Positions 12,808-22,949 of a stretch of DNA of 64,000 nucleotides are shown here, in pieces. The DNA comes from Heliocidaris erythrogramma (taxonomy: Eukaryota; Echinodermata; Echinoidea; Camarodonta; Echinometridae): positions 25,897,501-25,961,500 of the forward strand of contig CM046870.1 in assembly GCA_025617745.1 (NCBI GenBank). The letters are read 5' to 3'. Position numbers and translations under genes: made by a program. Below the pieces are notes generated by a model that worked only from the letters and a program-made list of their open reading frames with translations, was not told the DNA's origin and searched no databases. Each line of letters opens with the position of its first letter. The first letter of the stretch is position 1.

Positions 12808-13700
12808 AGGAGAATTCACCTCAAACAATAAAGACGATAGTGGTGTTAATTATTCCTACTTGTTAGACTATATGGCTATGCGTCAAAATATACGAGATCG
12901 ATATGAATCAAGATTTTCTGAGCAAAATTTATCATCTGCTAGCAATATGTATCGTCTGCTAGCAATACATGGGGGCTGCCATTTTTTTTATGTGTACAAG
13001 AAGATTTTCTTAATCCAACGCCCAATTGCCTTTTTCAAAATTAAAAACCCTTTTGAGATTAATAATATAGAATAGATATGTCAATTTATTTTTAAACTGA
13101 AGATTTCCTTATATATTTCTGTTGAAAATCTATATTCGCTTAATAGAAATCTATTTTCTCGATACTGGACGTATGGGAAGGAGCAAATTAATTCAAATTT
13201 TATGGATGCTTCTTCCCTGAGCATCTATAGCGGCAAACTATGCATTCACCTGCTTTCGGATAATCATGGACTTGAAAAGTCAGAATGTGCATATATTATG
13301 TTCCGCTCTGTTTGGCAAACCCAAGAAAATAGATTTTTGTTAAGCAAAACCAGACAATTTAAAAGTATCATTATAAAGATTTAATTTTTATAATACATGT
13401 AAACACCCACTTTATATTTTTCGTCACATATGGGATTTTAGGTAATGAAGAAAATCAATTTAGGTCTTGGATTCAAAATATCTTCCTGACTGGAACATTT
13501 CTCAATGGTTCATGTACAACTCCAAATCAGCAAGAAAATGGCAGCCCCCATGTAAATGAGTAGGAGACGATACCGGGTGTTGGAATATCTTTATTTATAC
13601 CCTTTTCTGATATCTTATTAGAAAATGATTTAGGCCAATAAGTAGGAATATATTACACCTTCCAATATAAGTAAATTTGTAATCAGGGGTTAATTCTCCT
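12808..13700. mobile_element. TTAA-flanked miniature element inside the LINE, copy 1
   Basis: The ends AGGAGAATTCACC and GGTTAATTCTCCT are inverted repeats (one mismatch) and are flanked by TTAA (12804-12807, 13701-13704). Sub-terminal homology continues (GGTGTTAATTATTCCTACTT against its counterpart near 13650, and TGGGGGCTGCCATTTT at 12970 and 13537, inverted). Removing the element plus one TTAA leaves the LINE frame open across the junction. The TTAA target points to a piggyBac-type source. A related copy lies at 53746-54391. Confidence 0.88.
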
Positions 13701-13704
13701 TTAA

Positions 13705-14990
13705 TAAGCTATCCTCCTTTGGTATCACATAAGTTAGAGGGCGCTGCGGCTTTCCCTGCTAGACTTTTCGCTCGTGGAACCAAACTTATCAAACACCTTG
13801 TCAACCTCAACAATGGTATTTGGCTTCCAGCTGAAGACTTCGTCCACTCTTATTCTCTTCTTCAACGCTCATCTCTCCGCCTCATCGAACTTGATCTCTC
13901 TCGCTTTCACAAATCACTCTCCAGCATCTTCCCCATGTTTTCTGTGCAGACGGACTCCGACATTCTAGCCTCAACCTTCATGAACTTGCTGCTAACATCA
14001 TTTATCCGTTTTCTGTCATGAACAATGACAATATGAACATGCTTATTGCTTCCTCCAAGTCACTATACCGTATCTTCAATCGTTCTATTAACTGTCTGTC
14101 TTCATCACTTACTACTCCTTGGCATGACAACGGTACACTTAAACCTTCAACCTTTGTTAACTGGACTGCGGTCTACCATCTACCTTCACTCAAAAAAGAT
14201 GGAGACATACAGTACAAACTGTTTCATAACTAAACGTAATACCTTCACTTCCAGTTCTTCATCACCTGAATCCCAACATCGCGCCTAACTGTGGAAGTTG
14301 TGGCAAAAGAGGAACAATACTTCACGTCGTCAGGTGTCCGTCAATCCAGCCATCTCTGAATCTTCTTCATCGACTCCTATCCCGTCTCCTTCTCACAGTT
14401 ACCCTTGACTTTGCTTTATATTGGACTTTGGTTCCTCATGTGCGAAGTTGCTGCAGAGATGCTGTGCGCCTCTCACTGTAAAAACTCAAATGTTAAATCT
14501 ACATTTAAAAGGTTGGAGGAATGACAACATTTTTAAAATGGTAAATTAACACTTTTAACGTGCTGGATCTAATAGTTTAAAGGTTGGATGCAGCATGTTA
14601 AAAGTGTTCATTTACCATTTTGAAAATGTTGTTTATTTGTTTGTTTATTTATGTTTTCAGGCGCTTATCATTCAAGAGTGAATATTTGCGCCTAATAATA
14701 TTATTTGTCACTCCTCCAACCTTTTAAATGTAGATTTATCATTTTAGTTTTTAGAGTGCTCTAACTATCTCATTATTAGTCTGAAAAGCAGTTTTTATTG
14801 GTTATACCGCACTTCTCGGTTTGTCGATCCTACGCCCATTTGGACACTTCGAATAAAAAATAAAGTTGTCCATGACTATGAATTTTACAAACTTCAAAAT
14901 AATTTGCGTGCTTTCAAAAAGCGGTGGTCAATAAACGATACACTTTTTGTTATGAATGATAACAGTGTGTCACTCACATAACTTTCCTTT
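13705..14990 (+). pseudogene. LINE ORF2, C-terminal part
   Basis: Continues the LINE reading after the TTAA element. Peptide blocks SHKLEGAAAFPARLFARG, LNNGIWLPAEDF, TFVNWTAVYHLPSL and a Cys-rich CGKRGT...HVVRCPS stretch are typical of the region downstream of RT in Tx1-like elements. After the element at 14474-14758, the frame resumes with YWLYRT...WTLRIKNKVV. The frame changes at ~14015, ~14235 and around the insertion. No catalytic motif is expected here. Confidence 0.65.
14474..14758. mobile_element. 285-bp hAT-like foldback element in the LINE 3' part
   Basis: The ends CACTGTAAAAACT and AGTTTTTAGAGTG are imperfect inverted repeats, followed inward by AAATCTACATTTAAAAGGTT and its inverse. 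A second internal inverted pair (AATGGTAAATTAACACTTTT against its inverse, ~14535-14625) makes nearly the whole element fold on itself. Only a 4-base match (CTCT) could be found for a target duplication. Confidence 0.7.
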
Positions 14991-15330
14991 ATTATCTTGA
15001 CTATAATTAGCATGTTATGAATTGTTTACTTCATGTAAAGTCATTTTATTGTGTTTGCGTTCTTGTTTATGAATACCGTTTTGAAGTTCATATGAAGTTC
15101 ATATTTATTGTTCCTTCAAATTAATTTCATTTTCTTTTTGAAGTGCATATTGCAAAATCGGTCTTCTTTGGGATTGTAGAAGTCATATTTTCCCTTTTCA
15201 GTCTAGCTTTATCGTATTTGTAAATTCACAGTCTTTATCCTTTGTCTGTTTTCTTCATGTTTATATTGTTAATTATATATATGTATAGTTTGTATAAAGC
15301 CTGTAAATAAAGTTCTATTTCGAAAAGTCA

Positions 15331-15525
15331 AAAAAGTCTTCTTCAGTTCTTCTTCTTCTTCTTCTTCTTTGTTTCTTCGCCTTTTTTGTTTCTTTGTTTC
15401 TTTATTTCTTTATTATTTTTCTTTCTTTCTTTCTTTTCTTTCTTCTTTTCTTTTTTCTTTCTTTCATTAGTTCTTTCTTTCGTTCTTTTCTTTCTTCTTT
15501 TCTTGTTTCTTTCTTGCATTCGTTC
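15331..15525 (+). repeat. Polypyrimidine (CTT)n/(TTTC)n tract
   Basis: Almost pure T/C on the + strand, moving from CTT repeats to TTTC repeats. It follows directly on the LINE tail. The Lys/Glu-rich peptide encoded on the minus strand is a by-product of the repeat and is not a gene. Confidence 0.9.
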
Positions 15526-15672
15526 TGATTTAACCGTAGAGTTACACATAGTATGCACTGAACTTTTGTTCGGTGTTCTGTAACACTGGTACCCGGTTTT
15601 CTGCCCGGTTTGGTTAAGCGCCATCTAGTGCCGGCTCTTGATTTATTTTTAAGCTTTTTCGTTAACGTTGTT

Positions 15673-16365
15673 ACGAAGACCTGGAAGGGCCAAACTGACG
15701 ACGTAAAAAAATAAAAAATATTACGTACGTACGTAATAATACTACGTACGTACGTAATAAATACTACGTACGTACGTGATAATATTACGTACGTACGTGA
15801 TAATTACTACGTACGTACGTGATATTTATTACGTACGTACGTAATAATACTACGTACGTACGTAATAAATAATACATGAAAAAGATTGAAATCACACAGC
15901 TGCCTTATTATTTATCCGTCGATTCCCGTTGATTTGCCACAATGTTGTTAGCCTGTGGGCTCTAGCTTGTCAAGTGTGAAGAATTCTCAACATTTGTGTG
16001 ATGTGTGTGTGTGACGTGTGTTGGTGGATGTGTGAGTGCACGTGTGTGTCGCTTCATTTTCCCAGCGGCAAGTCCGGTCCCAGACAAATCAAAACAGAAT
16101 AAAGCAGTTCGACTCTGTTCGGGTAAAATCGAACAAAATGAAGTTATGAATCTTTATAACACTAAAAACTATCTGACAACTGTATAGTCTGAAAGTTTAT
16201 GAATCACACTGAAAACTATTGAAAACAAAGAAAATCACTAGACAAATTGGCCACTTTGTCATGAATTTGTAACGACAGATATCCTCATCACAATCATTTT
16301 CTTTCATATCCTAAATTTATGTCCCGTAATAAGATTTCCTCATAACTTGAATCTAATTATAGACT
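15673..16365 (+). repeat. Left terminal inverted repeat of the 5.0-kb element
   Basis: The reverse complement matches 19998-20683. After the palindrome array both arms read through TTGATTTGCCACAAT, TCCGGTCCCAGACAAATC, TCGAACAAAATGAAGTTATG and AAAATCACTAGACAAATTGG. Homology fades just inside CCTCATAACTTGAA. The microsatellite length differs between arms. Confidence 0.87.
15721..15865. repeat. Phased palindrome array, left arm (7 units)
   Basis: Seven copies of the perfect palindrome TACGTACGTACGTA (outer base variable) start at 15721, 15742, 15764, 15785, 15808, 15829 and 15850. The spacing is 21-23 bp, close to two turns of B-DNA, with AT-rich spacers. Confidence 0.92.
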
Positions 16366-16514
16366 ATCGGGGAAAATCAGGCACTTATCTGAAGGGGGAA
16401 ATGTGCACTTATTGGGGAAAAGGGGAGTCCAGTAGTAAAAAGGGCACATTTTAAAAAGCGTGGGGGCACTGTGCCCCCTGCCCCGGGTGCGCCACTTCTG
16501 ATTTTAAAAAATTG

Positions 16515-17140
16515 TTTCTCGGAACGAACTTGAATTTTACATCTTGACGCTGCATGGAGCCCCAAAGATTAATTTTTGAATTGGGCCTAAGGAGATTGTA
16601 CTGTTTTGTTTTGCAAAATACATGTAGCAGACATGAAAATATTTACATAATTAAGTGTCAGGCTGAGCCTGACATTGATGGTTTTCTTCGAAATAATGCA
16701 AGGCCTTTTAAAACACGCTTTAGGGTTCTGTGGCTTTTGACTATTCTATGCTTGGAAATTAAATAATACAGTATTTCCCTCTGAGTAAAACCAATTTCAA
16801 AGTACAAACGCACGAGTCTGTCCCTCTCGATCGCCGGGCGCAGCCATTGATCGTCATCAATACTACGTACGTACGTACTGTACGTAATGATACTATGTAC
16901 GTACGTAAATAACGTAATAATACTACGTACGTACGTACGTAATAATTACTACGTACGTACGTAATAATAATACGTACGTACGTAGTATTTATTACGTACG
17001 TACGTAATAACTTAATTGTGTAAATATTTCCATGTCTGCTACATGTATTTTGTAAGATAAAACAGTACAATCTCATTAGGCCCAATCGTTGGGGCTCCAG
17101 GGTCAATAAGTAAAAGTCAAGTTTGTTCCGAGCCCCCACT
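16515..17140. repeat. Internal inverted repeat around a central palindrome array
   Basis: Arms at ~16515-16650 and ~17010-17140 are inverted copies (TCGGAACGAACTTGA, GGAGCCCCAA, TACATGTAGCAGACATG and counterparts). Between them, after ~200 bp of other sequence, lies the palindrome array at 16863-17006. It looks like a smaller version of the same design nested within the 5.0-kb element. Confidence 0.75.
16863..17006. repeat. Central palindrome array (about 6 units)
   Basis: About six ACGTACGTACGT units start near 16863, 16893, 16923, 16948, 16970 and 16991. Two are altered (one expanded by ACGT, one followed by an extra TGTACG). Spacing is less regular than in the terminal arms. Confidence 0.85.
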
Positions 17141-17859
17141 TTTTTCAGTAAACACGTGCAAACGTATGGTAGCGCAAAAATGTGGTTATACACGCAGCCC
17201 CCCCCCCCCCCCCCCCACTCAGCCCTCCACTTTCCAAGACGTTCCGCGGCCCCTGCATTAACCCTGCGGATTTTTGGGTGCGTAATCCGTATAAAGATTT
17301 CTTTCTGCCCCCCTCCCCTAGATACGCCACTGAGCGAAGCGACCAAGCGGGGGAGGGTGTGGGAGGGGGTATCCCCCCTCCCACACCAGGGACTTTTTCG
17401 AAAATCTGTCTATAAAACTTCCATTTTAGAGCATCCCAAAATGTTTTTTAATGAATAAAAGGAATGCACGGATCTACGCCATTGGACGGAACCCCTCAAA
17501 TGAGAATGACAATGCGAGCGAACGAATTTTCTTCCATATTTTCGAATTGAAATTATGGCATTTCTTATTTCCTTACTTCTAATAATCAAAGAATGTGATG
17601 GTATTTCAAGGTACAAACATAATGAGTTTGGATAATTATTAGTTTTAAGTTAATGTATCATAATTATATGGGGTGATGATAATAGTATACAGGCCACCCC
17701 CCCCCCCCCCCGGGATCGACACCCATGGGGGGCCAGACGTGAAGGATCAAACCGCATAGCCAGGATTTCATTTTAGGGGGGGCGGTTGTAAGCACGCGAA
17801 GAGTGCGAAAATTGTGATGAGCACGCAAAGCTGCCCAGGGGCGGGCCCAGGGGGTGGAT

Positions 17860-18196
17860 GCAGGGAGGGGGAATGTTTTCCCCCTCCCGCGCAAAGCGCG
17901 AAATCTGTGACGTTTTATAGCAAATATGCGGAAAGTTATTTCGAGGTCCGGACTGCTTTTCAGTTATTTGGACGTGATACTGCACTGTAACAGGGTTGGG
18001 TGCAGGGAGGGAGAAGTTTCCCCCTTCCCGCACGAAGCGCGAAAGTTCTGACGTTTTAGCAACTTCGAGAGAAAGACAACGGCTTGTAGCAAATAAACTT
18101 TTAGGCGGAAAGTTATAGTTCGACGCCCTGACTGCTTTTCAATTACTTGAACGCAAGATTGCACTGTATGTATCAGGGGTGGATGCAGGAACTGGT

Positions 18197-18241
<45 letters not shown>

Positions 18242-18600
18242 CGCGAAGAACGAAAGCTCTATGTTTTACAGCAAATTTAAGATAAAGTAACGGCTCGTAA
18301 CACTTTTTTTTAGGCGGAAAGTTAGTTTGACGCCCTGGCCGCTTTTCAGTTATTTTGGACGTGATATACTGCACTGTAACAGGGATGGGTGAAGGGAGGG
18401 GGAGTTTCCCCCTTCCCGCGCGAAGCGCAAAAGCTCTGACGTTTTAGCAAATTTGAGAGAAAGAAAACGGCTTGTAGCATCTACATTTCACTGTATGTAA
18501 CAGTGGGTGCAGGGAGAGGAGAGTTATTTACCCCTTCCCGCGCGAAGCGCGAAAGCTTTGACGTTTTAGCAAATTTTTAGAGAAAGATAACGGCTTGTAT
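17860..18600. repeat. Degenerate tandem units with C-rich centres
   Basis: Five imperfect units share CCCGCGCGAAGCGCGAAAG, then GACGTTTTAGCAAATTTGAG and AACGGCTTGTAGC, starting near 17880, 18025, 18235, 18415 and 18535. A C run of about 40 bases lies at 18200-18240. Nothing coding is seen. Confidence 0.75.
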
Positions 18601-18793
18601 AGCGATGGGCCTTTTTCTCTCACTTCCCCCGCTTTTTCGCTGTCGCTTTTTTTAGTGGCTGAATAGGGGGGCATGGCCCCCTTGTGCCCCCTGTCTACGC
18701 CAGTGATAATGACCCTTTTCACCTCTCATAAGCGCACTTTCCTCATCTAAATGTGTACCCTTATCCCTATAATTTCCCTTTGTTTCTTACAAA

Positions 18794-19067
18794 AAGTGCC
18801 ATATCTATAGCCAGAATCAGTGCGGCTTTATGTAGCAACATGACTGTATACCTACCCATATTACTACAACTGCAATGTAAGCCAACGGAGCTGGAGGCAG
18901 AGTGGCACAATGCTCCCCCCCCCCCCCCCCAAGTGCCATATCTATAGCCAGAATCAGTGCGGCTTTATGTAGCAACATGACTGTATACCTACCCATATTA
19001 CTACAACTGCAATGTAAGCCAACGGAGCTGGAGGCAGAGTGGCACAATGCTCCCCCCCCCCCCCCCA
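18794..19067. repeat. Direct duplication, 137-bp unit
   Basis: Two almost identical 137-bp units (starting 18794 and 18931), each ending in a C run. They share AGTGCCATATCTATAGCC and GGAGCTGGAGGCAGAGTGG. The near-identity suggests a recent duplication or an assembly artefact at the C runs. Confidence 0.9.
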
Positions 19068-19997
19068 CCAGCAAAGGAATTCATATTCCAATAGCTCGAA
19101 TGTGCCCATAACTTACACAATTTAATAAGGTCAATATTTTCAGAAAATGTCCTAAGACTAGCTTGTTAGCAGGCCTATGAAATCAAGCAGATACCATAAT
19201 AATGTTGATATCTCCGGAAGAAAAACCACAGGGTTAATGTAAGAAATGAAAGATCATTCGACATTTCACCCAAATTAATTTGTTGTCATTTTCACTATCG
19301 GTGTAAATAATGCATAATATATAACAACATGAACATTAGAAAAATTCTTAAGATTTTTGCTGGCTCGCACGTGCATCATTAGACAATTGCACACAACTGC
19401 TAATTGTGGAAGCTGAAGCTGAAGCAGAACCACCATAAGAATGTGCTTCATAATAATATATGCACCCCTTGCAGGTGCCCTCAGGTGTCTTTTTTGTTGG
19501 TACCCCCCCCCCCCCCCCCCCCCCTCACACACACACACTTTGAAAGACGCTCCGCCGCCCCTGGCGCAGACTTTAAAAATTAGGTGGAGAAAGCAGATTT
19601 TGTTTTAAAAAGGGATAGACGAAAGTCGGGTCATGTGAATTTTTTCAAAGACATGAATAAATATGAACAAAAATTAAAATCACTAGACAATTTAGTCACG
19701 AGTTTTGACGTCATTCCCTCACGACCTCTCGGTGATCTCTATACACCTTAAAAAATCTTATTTAAAGATCAGTGCTGACGAAAAAAGCAATTATCTGTTT
19801 CCTACAGGCCTATTAATAAAACATTTTACGTTTTGTCCAAGAATAGGCCTATGATTTCGTCAGAAATTGAATGTAATTATACTGTATTTTATTTTAATAG
19901 CATGAAGATATTTTTTGTAAAAAATAAACAATGACTAGGAATATGTAATATTTTGAAAGCGGCCTCACTGACTTTTTTCCCGGATACATGTAAAAAC

Positions 19998-20683
19998 ATA
20001 ACTATAATCGTCTGATCATAGGTTCAAGTTATGAGGAAATCATATTCTGGGAAAATCATTGACGGCTTGTGATGAGGATATGGGACGTTACAAATTCATG
20101 ACAAAGTGGCCAATTTGTCTAGTGATTTTCTTTGTTTTCATTAGCTTTCAGTGTCATAAAGATTCATAACTTCATTTTGTTCAATTTTACTCGAACAGAG
20201 TCGAACTGCTTTATTCTGTTTTGATTTGTCTGGGACCGGACTTGCCGCTGGGAAAATGAAGCGGCACACACACACACACACGTCACACACCACACAAATG
20301 TTGATGTTTCTTCACACTAGACAAGCAAAAGCCCACAGGCTCACAATATTGTGGCAAATCAACGGGAATCGACGGATAATAATAAGGCAGCTGTGTAATT
20401 TCAACCTTTTTCACGTGTGATTTATTACGTACGTACGTAATAAATATCACGTACGTACGTAATAAATATCACGTACGTACGTAATAATTATCACGTACGT
20501 ACGTAGTAATTATCACGTACGTACGTAATATTATCACGTACGTACGTAGTAATTATCACGTACGTACGTAATATTATCACGTACGTACGTAGTAATTATC
20601 ACGTACGTACGTAGTATTATTACGTACGTACGTAATATTTTTTATTTTTTTACGTCGTCAGTTTGGCCCTTCCAGGTCTTCGT
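19998..20683 (-). repeat. Right terminal inverted repeat of the 5.0-kb element
   Basis: Inverse of 15673-16365, ending GGCCCTTCCAGGTCTTCGT. It carries ten palindrome units where the left arm has seven, so the arrays have changed copy number independently. Confidence 0.87.
20425..20635. repeat. Phased palindrome array, right arm (10 units)
   Basis: Ten ACGTACGTACGT units start at 20425, 20447, 20469, 20491, 20513, 20534, 20556, 20577, 20599 and 20620. Every step is 21 or 22 bp. Spacers are TAATAATTAT-like. Confidence 0.93.
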
Positions 20684-20754
20684 ACGTTGTCATCCGAAGA
20701 CCGAAATTGCGACCGAAGATTAGTTCCTAATCCTACGAAATTGGGCTACTTTTA

Positions 20755-20797
20755 GCGACCAATAAGACTTCCGGTCCGCGACCAATAAGACTTCCGG
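20755..20797 (+). promoter_or_regulatory. Repeated CCAAT + ETS-type promoter element
   Basis: The 20-mer GCGACCAATAAGACTTCCGG occurs twice, at 20755 and 20778, joining a CCAAT box to a CTTCCGG (ETS-type) core. It lies ~80-120 bp upstream of the ATG at 20875. Its first 12 bases recur in reverse complement twice in front of CIR1 (38144 and 38159). The promoter role is inferred. Confidence 0.5.
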
Positions 20798-20874
20798 TGT
20801 CTGCTAGCGCGGAAAACAATAGGATTTGGCGGTATGGTGTCTTCAAAAGTTCCAATCGAAAATGAAAGTGTAAC

Positions 20875-20934
20875 ATGGGTGATAGAGATGATAAAATTGA
20901 CATAAAAAATATTACTCGACATTTTGATGTGAAG
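20875..20934 (+). CDS. Possible short first coding exon (20 codons)
   Basis: An ATG at 20875 follows an in-frame TGA, and opens a 20-codon frame starting MGDRDDKIDI that ends on a good donor (AAG|GTAAGC) at 20935. It sits just behind a CCAAT/ETS-type promoter element and just ahead of the satellite. The product is not recognised and no second exon was found. It may be a true first exon with a very long intron, a leftover of a disrupted gene, or chance. Confidence 0.28.
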
Positions 20935-21044
20935 GTAAGCTAAGTCATATTATAGCAGAAAACATTTCCTATAAGATGTTATAATTTCAGAGCTGAAAAC
21001 TTTCGATTTCAATTTTTAAGTTGAGATTGTTTTTTTGATTGATA

Positions 21045-22945
21045 CATCCCAAATGCACGCAAATTGTTTTAACTTTGAAGCCTTTTAAAACTATCGTATG
21101 ACATTTTAACTAAATAATGACTTATATCAGATGAAAGCTGAATAGTTGCTCTTTACTCTCATATAGGTCACATGCCGAAACTTTTTGTCTGGGTCTTACT
21201 GTTTTAAATTGAATCCAAAGCTGTAACCGGCATACGGGAGGTCTTATCCGCACAATATAGTGGAAATGTACAGAATTCGTTTTTAACTTTAAAGCCTTTT
21301 AAAACTATCGTATGACATTTTAACTAATTAATGACCTATATGAGATAAAAGCTGAATAGTTGCTCTTTACTCTCATATAGGTCACATGCCGAAACTTTTT
21401 GTCTGGGTCTTACTGTTTTAAATTGAAATCAGGGCTCAAAACGTCATACCGGAGGTCTTATCCGCATAATATAGCGGAAATGTACAGAATTCGTTTTTAA
21501 TTTTCAGGGCTTTTAAAACTATCGTATGACATTTTAACTAAATAATGCCCTATATGAGATGGAAGCTGAATAGTTGCTCTTTACTCTCATATAGGTCACA
21601 TGCCGAAACTTTTTGTCTGGGTCTTACTGTTTTAAATTGAAAATCAGGGCTCAAAACGTCATACCGGAGGTCTTATCCGCACAATATAGCGGAAATGTAC
21701 AGAATTCGTTTTTAACTTTCAGGGCTTTTAAAACTATCGTATGACATTTTAACTAAATAATGACCTATATGAGATGGAAGCTAAATAGTTGCTCTTTACT
21801 CTCATATAGGTCACATGCCGAAACTTTTTGTCTGGGTCTTACTGTTTTAAATTGAAATCAGGGCTCAAAACGTCATACCGGAGGTCTTATCCGCACAATA
21901 TAGCGGAAATGTACAGAATTCGTTTTTAACTTTCAGGGCTTTTAAAACTATCGTATGACATTTTAACTAAATAATGACCTATATGAGATAAAAGCTGAAT
22001 AGTTGCTCTTTACTCTCATATAGGTCACATGCCGAAACTTTTTGTCTGGGTCTTACTGTTTTAAATTGAATCCAAGGCTGTAACCGGCATACGGGAGGCC
22101 TCATCCGCACAGTACACACGGAAATGGACGAAATGCGTTATTATATTTTAATGCTTTTTAAAACTATCGTATGACATTTTAACTAAATAATGACTTATAT
22201 GAGATGAAAGCTGAATAGTTGCTCTTTACTCTCATATAGGTCACATGCCGAAACTTTTTGTCTGGGTCTTACTGTTTTAAATTGAATCCAAAGCTGTAAC
22301 CGGCATACGGGAGGTCTTATCCGCACAATATAGTGGAAATGTACAGAATTCGTTTTTAATTTTAAAGCCTTTTAAAACTATCGTATGACATTTTAACTAA
22401 ATAATGACCTATATGAGATAAAAGCTGAATAGTTGCTCTTTACTCTCATATAGGTCACATGCCGAAACTTTTTGTCTGGGTCTTACTGTTTTAAATTGAA
22501 ATCAGGGCTCAAAACGTCATACCGGAGGTCTTATCCGCACAGTACACACGGAAATGGACGGAATGCGTTTTTAACTTTCAGGGCTTTTAAAACTATCGTA
22601 TGACATTTTAACTAAATAATGACCTATATGAGATGAAAGCTGAATAGTTGCTCTTTACTCTCATATAGGTCACATGCCGAAGCTTTTTGTCTGGGTCTTA
22701 CTGTTTTAAAGTGAAATCAGGGCTCAAAACGTCATACCGGAGGTCTTATCCGCACAATATAGCGGAAATGTACAGAATTCGTTTTTAATTTAAAGCCTTT
22801 TAAAACTATCGTATGACATTTTAACTAAATAATGATCTATATGAGATGAAAGCTGAATAGTTGCTCTTTACTCTCATATAGGTCACATGCCGAAACTTTT
22901 TGTCTGGGCTTAACTGTTTTAAAATGAAATCAGGGCTGAAACCTG
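21045..22945 (+). repeat. 214-bp satellite, left array (about 9 units)
   Basis: Units recur with the landmark AAAACTATCGTATGAC at 21087, 21301, 21515, 21730, 21944, 22160, 22374, 22589 and 22802 (steps 213-216). Other fixed words are CTCATATAGGTCACATGCCG and AACTTTTTGTCTGGGTC. There are two main variants between AAATTGAA and CCGCAC: one with TGTAACCGGCATACGGGAGG and one with CAAAACGTCATACCGGAGG. It is in opposite orientation to the array at 27075-38015. Confidence 0.95.
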
Positions 22946-22949
22946 CGTT

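Larger units (their letters stand above)
9030..15325 (+). mobile_element. Tx1-like (L1 superfamily) LINE, dead copy
   Basis: The order is ORF1 remnant (Ser/Pro/Thr-rich, ending in an acidic segment with DDESADW near 9620-9735), AP endonuclease, reverse transcriptase, C-terminal region with a Cys-containing CGKRGT...HVVRCPS motif (~14290-14345), then a 3' tail with AATAAA near 15306. A pyrimidine-rich tract follows. The RT wording (WRPVSLLN..YK, AKVLANRLK, CVPGR.I.DN, AYADD) resembles Tx1-type elements. At least four frame changes and two inserted miniature elements (12808-13700, 14474-14758) make it inactive. The 5' boundary is approximate. Confidence 0.78.
15673..20683. mobile_element. 5.0-kb element with ~690-bp terminal inverted repeats
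   Basis: Both ends begin ACGAAGACCTGGAAGGGCC and stay homologous for ~690 bp. The flanking 7-mer ACGTTGT occurs on both sides (15665-15671 and 20684-20690), a plausible target duplication (7-9 bp). Each arm carries a palindrome array, then a segment with a GT/CA microsatellite and a conserved unique part. The centre holds another palindrome array, G/C-rich degenerate tandem units and a 137-bp duplication. No transposase frame is visible, so it is non-autonomous. Long arms and a 7-9 bp duplication could suit Mutator-like or foldback elements. The class is unresolved. Confidence 0.85.

Noticed and set aside
15343-15624. Lys/Arg-rich open frame on the minus strand
   Set aside because: Product of the (CTT)n/(TTTC)n tract after the LINE tail.
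15721-15865. Simple ACGT microsatellite
   Set aside because: Each unit has exactly three ACGT steps and is set at 21-23 bp with AT-rich spacers; a slipped microsatellite would be continuous.
16759-17346. 195-codon open frame on the minus strand across the palindrome array
   Set aside because: The palindrome repeats read as RTYV-type repeats in every copy; this is a by-product of a 4-base repeat with no stops.
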